A stretch of 8,805 bases of DNA, taken from the NCBI GenBank assembly GCA_023397045.1, contig JAEWUR010000304.1, positions 1-8,805 on the forward strand, read 5' to 3'. Below the pieces are notes generated by a model, which was given only the letters and a program-made list of their open reading frames with translations, did not search any database and was not told where the DNA came from. The translations under genes were made by a program, and so were the position numbers. Each line of letters opens with the position of its first letter. Within the stretch, counting starts at the first letter, position 1. This DNA comes from Planctomycetota bacterium. Its GTDB lineage: Bacteria > Planctomycetota > Planctomycetia > Pirellulales > Thermoguttaceae. Below, in pieces: positions 1 through 4,881 of this stretch.

Positions 1-646
1 GGACGAGTCGGGCTCGCACGCCGGCCGGGTCGATCTCGGCGTCGGGGTAACTCGGCCAGAGCGAGGTGGTTCCGGCCGGAAGTTGAACGGGCAGGATTCG
101 CTCCCAGTACCAGCGCGCGGCGGCAAAATCGCCCGACTCGAGCGAGATTTCGCCGAGGGCCAGCAGGGCGTCGTCGCCGTAAGAGCTGGCGAACACCTGC
201 TCGACAACGTTGTGCAGCGGGTGGGCGTTCCGTTCAGCGATTCCTTGTTCGTACCATCGCTTGGCAACCGGATCGACCCATGCGCGATAGAGTTTCAGGG
301 CGTCGGGCGGAAGGGCGGCCAACTGCATTTGGCACCATGCCTGGAGGTTGACGTAGCGGCGATCACCTGCCGCGACAAGTTGGTCGCCGGCGCCTTCGGC
401 CAATCGGCGGAGGATTTCGACGGCCTCGGTCCATTGGCGGTCGGCCAGCAGAGACTTGACGCGCTCCCATTGCGCGAGGACGGTGTTGTCGACTTGATCG
501 AGTTCGATGGTCTCGGAGAGTTCGAACGCGCCGCCGGGCGCGACGGCGGGCCGTTGGGCGAAAGACGGTTTGGCGGCGTCAAAGAAACACGGCAAGGCCG
601 TGCAAAAAAAGGCTGCCAGACGGAGGATTCGGCCGACGCGATTCAT
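1..646 (-). CDS. Secreted TPR-type protein, probable N-terminus of a planctomycete PQQ-repeat protein (3' truncated)
   Basis: The reading frame is open from an ATG at 644-646 to the left window edge (215 codons), so only the N-terminal part is visible. Residues 1-30 look like a signal peptide: MNRVGR, a hydrophobic stretch (LAAFFCTALPCFF) and a plausible cleavage site after SFA30. The mature part is helical and repeat-like, with TPR-style segments around residues 57-80 (VLAQWERVKSLLADRQWTEA) and 155-180 (DDALLALGEISLESGDFAAA, then WERILP). From memory, this combination, including a 'LPPDALKLYRAWVDP..KRWYEQG' segment, is typical of planctomycete proteins whose C-terminal half is a PQQ-like (BamB-type) beta-propeller. 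That half is outside the window, so the propeller is inferred. The gene lies 59 bp downstream of mlaD on the same strand and may be co-transcribed. A purine run (AGGGG) sits almost against the ATG, so the ribosome binding site is poor. The protein is probably periplasmic; its function is unknown. Confidence 0.75.
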   Translation of the reverse strand, partial: MNRVGRILRLAAFFCTALPCFFDAAKPSFAQRPAVAPGGAFELSETIELDQVDNTVLAQWERVKSLLADRQWTEAVEILRRLAEGAGDQLVAAGDRRYVNLQAWCQMQLAALPPDALKLYRAWVDPVAKRWYEQGIAERNAHPLHNVVEQVFASSYGDDALLALGEISLESGDFAAARWYWERILPVQLPAGTTSLWPSYPDAEIDPAGVRARLV

Positions 647-705
647 ACCCCTAAGTATATGGGAGAGTCGGGGTTGTGAGAAGGGAAGTCCGGGCGTGGA
701 AAGTC

Positions 706-1827
706 CTATTTGATTCCGACGCCCGGTTTGACGGCGTCGCGGACGATCGCGCCGGGATGCCGCGCGATCTTGTCGGTGAACACGCGGGCGTCGTCGACGA
801 TCGGCTTGAGTTTGTAGCTGACCTCTTCGAGGTTTCGGGCGGTGCTGTTGAGCCGGTTGTAGAGTTGCCGGTCGTTCATCAATGCGCCGAGCGATCCGTC
901 GCCGCGATCGATGCGTTCCATGACCGACTTCATCAGCCGGGTGATCTCGCCGATGTTCTCCATGGCGTGCTTGATCTGCTCGACGGGCGCTTCGCCATCG
1001 GGTTCGGTCGGCTGGCTGAACTTGCGCATGGTCGCCTCGGTCATGTTGATCGTGTCGACCAGGCGGTCGACGGCCGATCGACCGTTGGGTCCTTGCGGTT
1101 CGGTGAACGCATTGAGGGCCTTGCTGGTCGAATCGAACGTGGCGTTCATGTTGTCGAGCGTGTCGGGAAGCTTTTTCATCGCCAGGGTGAGCCGCTCGCG
1201 GGTGTGATCGTCGCCGAGCATTTCGCGGATGGTCGAGAGCGAAACGGCGGCGTCTTCGAGAACGGATTGGACGTTTTTCTGCGTCTTGGCGTCGAGAATC
1301 TCTTCGACGCGTTTGGCGGCGGCGCCGAGTTGTTTGCTGGCGGCGGCCAGTTCTTCGCCGGTTCGCATGACGGTGTCGATCGGCTTCTGCAATTCCTGCT
1401 TCAGGCCGGTCGGATCGTCGGAGATGAAGCCCTTCAGGATCGTATCGGGATCGATGGGTTTTCCGACGCCCGGCTTGTGGCGGACCGCGGCGAACGTGAC
1501 GGCGGTGTCGCCGCTGAGCAGGTTTCGCGTCACCATGCACTGTTCGTTCTGGTAGATGAACTTGTCGGCCTGGATCTTGGCCGTGACCATGACCTTTTCG
1601 TCATTGTCGATCAGTTCGACGTCGCTGACGCGACCGATGACGATGCCGCTCTTTCGGATGGGCGTGTCCTTCGTCACACCGTCGGCGTCGTCGAATTCGA
1701 TTTGGATCGTGTAGGTGCGGCCCATCAGCGACGGGAGCTTGCCGAACATGACCAGCAGGATGCCGATCAACAGCAGCGTGACCAGGAAGACCACGCCGAC
1801 GCGAAATTGCATAACTCGTTCGTCCAT
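706..1827 (-). CDS. mlaD: MlaD-family MCE-domain lipid-binding protein of an ABC transporter
   Basis: This is the substrate-binding subunit of the Mla/MCE phospholipid transporter. It is anchored in the inner membrane and hands lipid between the periplasm and the MlaE permease. The 373-residue protein has one N-terminal transmembrane helix (about 9-28, VGVVFLVTLLLIGILLVMFG) and an MCE domain at about 38-115 with the usual features (GVTKDTPIRKSGIVIGRVSDV at 50-70, then the LLSGDTAV strand at 103-110). A long, largely alpha-helical, coiled-coil-like region follows to the C-terminus, including a 'GSLGALMNDRQLYNRLN' segment (311-327) of the kind found in longer MlaD-like proteins. E. coli MlaD is about half this length, so the helical tail is an extension that could form a longer periplasmic channel or bridge. 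The start is supported by AGAGGTGA just upstream. Only 3 bp separate it from mlaF, so the two are surely one transcript. The family is clear; the lipid substrate is inferred. Confidence 0.93.
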   Translation of the reverse strand: MDERVMQFRVGVVFLVTLLLIGILLVMFGKLPSLMGRTYTIQIEFDDADGVTKDTPIRKSGIVIGRVSDVELIDNDEKVMVTAKIQADKFIYQNEQCMVTRNLLSGDTAVTFAAVRHKPGVGKPIDPDTILKGFISDDPTGLKQELQKPIDTVMRTGEELAAASKQLGAAAKRVEEILDAKTQKNVQSVLEDAAVSLSTIREMLGDDHTRERLTLAMKKLPDTLDNMNATFDSTSKALNAFTEPQGPNGRSAVDRLVDTINMTEATMRKFSQPTEPDGEAPVEQIKHAMENIGEITRLMKSVMERIDRGDGSLGALMNDRQLYNRLNSTARNLEEVSYKLKPIVDDARVFTDKIARHPGAIVRDAVKPGVGIK

Positions 1828-1830
1828 GAC

Positions 1831-1838
1831 TCACCTCT
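1831..1838 (-). promoter_or_regulatory. Ribosome binding site of mlaD
   Basis: On the minus strand this reads AGAGGTGA, ending 3 nt before the mlaD ATG at 1827. It overlaps the mlaF stop codon (TGA, 1831-1833). Ribosomes finishing mlaF end directly on the mlaD initiation region, which suggests translational coupling of the two subunits. Confidence 0.6.
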
Positions 1839-2655
1839 CGTTCTGTTGGCGCATTTCCATGAGTCGCTCGCCGGCCTCGCCGCGGACGAATTGCGACACC
1901 CGGCGGTCGGAGGCCTGCTCGATTTCGTCGGGCGGCCCGTCGTAGATCACCTGCGACTCGTCGCGTTTCAGCCGCGAAGTGGGATAGAGCATCACGACGC
2001 GGTCGGCCACTTTGGTTGCGGTGCGCATGTCGTGCGTGACCACGATGCTGGTGACCGGATGGCGGCGGCGCGTGTTGAGAATCAGTTCATTGATCACATC
2101 GCTCATGATCGGATCGAGGCCGGTGGTCGGCTCGTCGTACAGGATGATTTCCGGTTCGAGCGCGAGCGCCCGGGCAAGTCCTACGCGTTTTCGCATGCCG
2201 CCGGAAAGCTCGGCGGGTTTTTTCGACAGGACGTTTTCGGGCAGGCCGACCTCGGCCAAGCGCGACAGGACGATCTCGCGGATCTCGTCGGGTTTTTTCC
2301 GCGTGTGCTGGCGCAATGGGAACGAGACGTTTTGCGCGATCGTCATGCTGTCGAACAGCGCGGCCTGTTGGAAAAGGAATCCGAAGCGGATGCGTTGTTG
2401 GGTCATCTCACGCTCGTTGAGCACCGCGAGGTTCCGTTCGTCGAAATAGACCGTTCCGCGGGTTGGACGGAGCAATCCGATGACGGTTTTCAGCAACACG
2501 GTCTTGCCGCAGCCGCTTTCGCCGATGACCGCCAGCGTCTGGCCGCGCGGGATCGTCAGGTCGATGTCGCGCAGGACGCGCTGCCGGCCAAAATCGACGC
2601 CGATCCGCTCGAGTCGGACCAACGGGTGACCATCGGAGTTGGGAATGGAGACCAT
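1831..2655 (-). CDS. mlaF: MlaF-type ABC transporter ATP-binding protein
   Basis: This is the ATPase that powers the MlaE permease on the cytoplasmic face. All ABC motifs are present and intact. With numbering from the ATG at 2653-2655 they are: Walker A GESGCGKT (45-52), Q-loop FLFQQ (93-97), signature LSGGM (150-154), Walker B IILYDE (170-175), D-loop GLDP (179-182) and H-loop TH (207-208). The 'LSGGMRKRVGLARA' wording and the 'FQQAALFDSMT' stretch after the Q-loop are characteristic of MlaF/Ttg2A-like ATPases rather than general importers. Length (274 residues) is normal for the family. A TTG two codons upstream (2659-2661) is the only other in-frame start before a stop at 2674-2676. Neither candidate has a good Shine-Dalgarno, and the ATG was preferred. 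Downstream mlaD follows after 3 bp; upstream mlaE is about 200 bp away across an unusual repeat-bearing spacer. Confidence 0.95.
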   Translation of the reverse strand: MVSIPNSDGHPLVRLERIGVDFGRQRVLRDIDLTIPRGQTLAVIGESGCGKTVLLKTVIGLLRPTRGTVYFDERNLAVLNEREMTQQRIRFGFLFQQAALFDSMTIAQNVSFPLRQHTRKKPDEIREIVLSRLAEVGLPENVLSKKPAELSGGMRKRVGLARALALEPEIILYDEPTTGLDPIMSDVINELILNTRRRHPVTSIVVTHDMRTATKVADRVVMLYPTSRLKRDESQVIYDGPPDEIEQASDRRVSQFVRGEAGERLMEMRQQNER

Positions 2656-2679
2656 GATCAACGCGTCTAACGTTTATGT

Positions 2680-2714
2680 GGAGGAAAAAAGGGAAGGGGG
2701 AAAAGGGAAAAAAA
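2680..2714 (+). repeat. 35-nt polypurine (G/A) tract
   Basis: Every base from 2680 to 2714 is A or G on the plus strand, with runs of G3, G5 and G3 separated by A tracts. A matching polypyrimidine run lies at 2814-2845, so the two can be drawn as an imperfect inverted pair around the decamer element. Such tracts can adopt non-B structures. Three G-runs are one short of a canonical three-tetrad quadruplex. The tract lies just upstream of the mlaF start, in what would be the mlaF 5' region of an mlaE-mlaF transcript. Confidence 0.6.
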
Positions 2715-2727
2715 TTTTGGATCAGAA

Positions 2728-2790
2728 GGAACGCTAATCTTCGCTGATCTGCGCTGATTATTGGTGACGATTAGTGCAAATTAGCGTTCC
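2728..2790. repeat. Symmetric 63-bp intergenic element made of two facing sets of three decamers
   Basis: The ends form a perfect 11-bp inverted repeat, GGAACGCTAAT (2728-2738) and ATTAGCGTTCC (2780-2790). Read outward from the central base 2759, each half splits into three decamers starting with AT. On the plus strand these are ATTGGTGACG (2760-2769), ATTAGTGCAA (2770-2779) and ATTAGCGTTC (2780-2789). On the minus strand they are ATCAGCGCAG (2758-2749), ATCAGCGAAG (2748-2739) and ATTAGCGTTC (2738-2729). The outermost decamers are identical and the inner ones diverge. The arms are exactly equidistant from base 2759. It is non-coding and lies between mlaE (stop at 2857) and mlaF (start at 2655). 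It could be a dispersed REP-like repeat, an RNA stem, or a multi-site operator with one-helical-turn spacing; the sequence alone does not decide. Confidence 0.8.
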
Positions 2791-2813
2791 CCTGTTTGAA
2801 CAGCATCTTTTTA

Positions 2814-2845
2814 TTCCCCTTTTTCTTTTTTCCCTTTCTTCCTTC
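2814..2845 (+). repeat. 32-nt polypyrimidine (C/T) tract
   Basis: All bases from 2814 to 2845 are C or T on the plus strand, giving a purine-only RNA on the minus strand. The tract begins about a dozen bases after the mlaE stop codon on the minus strand. It mirrors the purine run at 2680-2714 across the decamer element. In the transcribed direction it is A/G-rich, so it is not the U-tract of an intrinsic terminator. Confidence 0.6.
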
Positions 2846-2856
2846 ACTTACACTTT

Positions 2857-3738
2857 TTATCCGAACAGTTTTGGCGCTTCGGGCCAGAGGCTGTAGTAAA
2901 TTCCGTCGAGTGCGATGCCCAACAACAGGTCGAGCAACAGGATCATGACGAAGGAATAGACGAAGGCGGTGGTGGCGGCGCGGCCGACGCCCTCGGCGCC
3001 GGGATCGCAGTTGAAACCGCGATAGCAGGCGATCAGCGCAATGGCGGCGCCGAAAAACAGGCTCTTGAAGACACCGACGAACAGATCGAAGTTTCCGACG
3101 AAGTGTTGGGAGTTTTCCAAGTAGAAATGTGCATCGATGCCGAGCAGGCTGACGGCGTAGAAAAACGCGCCGGCCACGCCCATGAAGTCGGCCATGATCG
3201 TCAGGGCGGGGATCAGCAGCAGGCAGCCGAGGAATCGCGGCACGACGAGGTAGTAGATCGGGTTGGCGCCCATGCTGGCCAGGGCGTCGATCTGCTCGGT
3301 GACGCGCATGGTGCCCAGTTCGGCGGCCATGGCGCTTCCGACGCGGCCGGCCAACATCGTGGCGGCCAGCACCGGGCCAAGTTCGCGAACGAGCGACATA
3401 TTGATCACTGCACCCAGTTTCGCTTCGAGGTGCAGGTTGCGGAATTGGACGTAACTCTGGACGACCAGGACCATGCCGATGAACGTGCCCGTCAGGGCGA
3501 TGACCGGCAGGCTGAGGACGCCTATTTGATAGAAGTTGGGCAACAGCGTTTCGCGACGCGGCAGTCGGGTGAGCATCCATCCGACGGTCCGCATGGCGAA
3601 GACCGAGATCTGGCCCAGGCCGATGATGCCGTCCATGACCAGTCCCCCGAGGTCGGCGATCCAGTCGACCATCGCTAGCACCGGTCGCATCAGCGGCGAG
3701 ACGGGCGGCTGCAAGTTGGAGGTTGGCGTCGTGCTCAT
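2857..3738 (-). CDS. mlaE: MlaE-family ABC transporter permease
   Basis: This is the inner-membrane permease of the Mla/MCE phospholipid transporter and the partner of the MlaF ATPase and MlaD ring. The 293-residue protein contains the family's core motif at 119-153, beginning ELGPVLAATMLAGRVGSA and continuing through AELGTMRVTEQIDAL. It is followed by 'MGANPIYYLVVPR' (156-168). This is the conserved MlaE cytoplasmic loop that contacts the ATPase. Hydrophobic segments lie at roughly 72-96, 163-192, 222-238 and 256-278, plus an amphipathic N-terminal helix. Residues 1-18 are a Pro/Thr/Ser-rich leader. The start at 3736-3738 has only a weak upstream GGA. It is the first gene of the mlaE-mlaF-mlaD series on the minus strand. 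No mlaA, mlaB or mlaC homologue is in the window; in E. coli mlaF-E-D-C-B are contiguous. Identification by motif is firm. Confidence 0.95.
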   Translation of the reverse strand: MSTTPTSNLQPPVSPLMRPVLAMVDWIADLGGLVMDGIIGLGQISVFAMRTVGWMLTRLPRRETLLPNFYQIGVLSLPVIALTGTFIGMVLVVQSYVQFRNLHLEAKLGAVINMSLVRELGPVLAATMLAGRVGSAMAAELGTMRVTEQIDALASMGANPIYYLVVPRFLGCLLLIPALTIMADFMGVAGAFFYAVSLLGIDAHFYLENSQHFVGNFDLFVGVFKSLFFGAAIALIACYRGFNCDPGAEGVGRAATTAFVYSFVMILLLDLLLGIALDGIYYSLWPEAPKLFG

Positions 3739-4041
3739 GAATCGTCCGTGGCCCAGGCAACAGGCATTGTAAATCTAGGCAAGACGGGAGATTTTGCGAA
3801 CTGGAGGTGCAGTTTCTCCGCCATGCAGACCCAGGTGGTCTTCTTCTGTTACTTCGACCCGCCGACGCTACGGCTTGAGCAAAGCCTATCGATTAACAAA
3901 AATCTACCGATATCACAAAACAGAAAAACACGGCAACTGAGGAAATAACGGGTGCTTTGGCGAATTGAAAGCGGAATGAAGCCAAAGAAACCACGACGAA
4001 ACCTGGAGGGCAGTAGGCTATTGGGCCGCAACCGAACCCCA
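3739..4041. other. Gene-free region between mlaE and the nucleotidyltransferase gene
   Basis: No convincing coding sequence is visible on either strand in this stretch of about 300 bp; the short open frames have no recognisable protein character. It should hold the promoter of mlaE (minus strand) and the 3' end of the preceding transcript, but I find no hairpin followed by a T-run and no clear -35/-10 pair. The GC-rich stretch ACCCGCCGACGCTACGG (3857-3873) stands out from its A/T-richer surroundings. It resembles short intergenic segments I recall from other planctomycetes, which cannot be verified here. Confidence 0.5.
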
Positions 4042-4602
4042 TCAGGCCCCTTGGTGTCGCAATCGCGACAGTTGATCGAGAATATGCGGAGATTCCTTGG
4101 CTTCCGCGAGCGGCCGCAGTTGCTGTTCGATGTGGCGCCAATCCAGAGACTTCTGCCGAATGACGATGGACAGAACGTCATTCCAATCCTTTGGACGATC
4201 CGCAAACGCCTTGAGAACGATCAGGTCTTCCGCCGAACAAGTAAGCAGCGGTCGCCCCGGCAAGAATTCGAACATCGTCGCTCGGGCAACCACCAGTTCT
4301 TCGAACGGCAAACCTCCTAACGCAATATCGATGCCGATGCCGGTCGGTGACGCGAGCAACAGCACCCTGTTGGCTAATGCAAAATCCCCGGCGTCTGTTA
4401 CTCGGGGTGCGAAATGCTCCAAGAGGCGTTTGATGTAACGACCTTCGCCTCCATATCCGGTCAGAAGAGTCAAATCAACGTCTGCCGTCACACGCGGCTC
4501 ACCCCAGCGCTGGAGTGCCAAGCCGCCGATGAAGCAAAACCGCCATCCTTCGCGCCGACAGAACTCCTGCACGTTGCCGGCAACTTGGAACAAATCGATC
4601 AC
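4042..4602 (-). CDS. AbiEii/MenT-like nucleotidyltransferase, putative toxin of a two-gene module
   Basis: A 186-residue protein of the DNA polymerase beta-type nucleotidyltransferase fold. The signature is in order: GG at 26-27 in 'FIGGLALQRWGEPRVTADVDL', the metal-binding pair D41 and D43, and a third acidic residue D92 in 'GIDIALG'. A helical segment 'EDLIVLKAFADRPKDWNDV' (125-143) follows, with a conserved K and D/W pattern typical of AbiEii-like NTases. AbiEii and MenT toxins transfer nucleotides, in MenT's case to tRNA acceptor ends; whether this protein does so is inference. The start is GTG at 4600-4602. It overlaps the stop of the upstream 74-residue gene as GTGA, so translation is probably coupled. 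The order (small partner first, NTase second) fits toxin-antitoxin modules. It could instead be a housekeeping or resistance-type NTase. Confidence 0.85.
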   Translation of the reverse strand: MIDLFQVAGNVQEFCRREGWRFCFIGGLALQRWGEPRVTADVDLTLLTGYGGEGRYIKRLLEHFAPRVTDAGDFALANRVLLLASPTGIGIDIALGGLPFEELVVARATMFEFLPGRPLLTCSAEDLIVLKAFADRPKDWNDVLSIVIRQKSLDWRHIEQQLRPLAEAKESPHILDQLSRLRHQGA

Positions 4603-4823
4603 TTGGCAAGCCTCTTGAACCAGCGTTGCTGTTCGATCAGTCCGGATGTCGAGGCCGGCTTATGATGAAGTCGGCACGACTCGAACGCGCCTGCCAGGTT
4701 TTGCAGCGATTCTTGAGTATCGGCGTGTCGGAGTTCCTTGCGGCGCAGCTCTTCCAAACGTAGGCCCGCTGTCTTCCAACAATCCACCCATTGCCGGATT
4801 CTGTCGACCTCGGAATCGGCCAT
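4599..4823 (-). CDS. Small protein coupled to the nucleotidyltransferase, putative antitoxin or partner
   Basis: A 74-residue, charged, mostly helical protein (MADSEVDRIRQWVDCWKTAG... ending EQQRWFKRLAK). The frame is open upstream, but the ATG at 4821-4823 was chosen because GGAG lies 6 nt before it (4830-4833). An upstream start would overlap the clpC stop. No domain could be named. The 'GLIEQQRWFKRL' C-terminal motif and its position directly before an AbiEii-like NTase resemble small partner proteins found with such enzymes in other bacteria (recalled, not searched). There is no obvious helix-turn-helix, unlike AbiEi-type antitoxins. The stop codon overlaps the NTase start (GTGA). The gene begins 58 bp after the clpC stop on the same strand, so read-through from clpC is possible. 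The antitoxin role is inferred only from layout. Confidence 0.72.
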   Translation of the reverse strand: MADSEVDRIRQWVDCWKTAGLRLEELRRKELRHADTQESLQNLAGAFESCRLHHKPASTSGLIEQQRWFKRLAK

Positions 4824-4829
4824 TTTTTT

Positions 4830-4833
4830 CTCC
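4830..4833 (-). promoter_or_regulatory. Ribosome binding site fixing the start of the 74-residue partner gene
   Basis: GGAG on the minus strand, 6 nt before the ATG at 4823. It decides between this start and longer in-frame alternatives that would run back into the end of clpC. Confidence 0.5.
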
Positions 4834-4881
4834 GCCACGATGCGCCACGGATGGATTGGAAAAATCAACCCGTAATCGGTA

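Noticed and set aside
83..679. Open frame of 198 codons on the plus strand at the left edge
   Set aside because: It is antisense to the secreted repeat protein (minus strand, 1-646), whose signal peptide and helical repeats are convincing.
676..2670. Open frame of 664 codons on the plus strand
   Set aside because: It lies antisense to mlaD and mlaF, both with complete family motifs. The translation is low-complexity (rich in D, V, G, H), as expected of a shadow frame.
2691..2707. Possible G-quadruplex in the polypurine tract
   Set aside because: Only three G-runs of three or more are present, so the canonical four-run motif is not met without splitting the G5 run.
2771..3760. Open frame of 329 codons on the minus strand over mlaE
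   Set aside because: Frame-shifted shadow of mlaE. The product is Arg/Pro/His-rich with no membrane segments, while the mlaE frame carries the full permease motif.
3849..4205. Open frame of 118 codons on the minus strand in the mlaE upstream region
   Set aside because: It overlaps the end of the nucleotidyltransferase gene in another frame and has no recognisable features or ribosome binding site.
4833..4853. Near-direct repeat CGCCACGATG / CGCCACGGAT after clpC
   Set aside because: Only 7 bp match before divergence, with two copies. It is no more than chance and lacks the symmetry of the mlaE-mlaF element.
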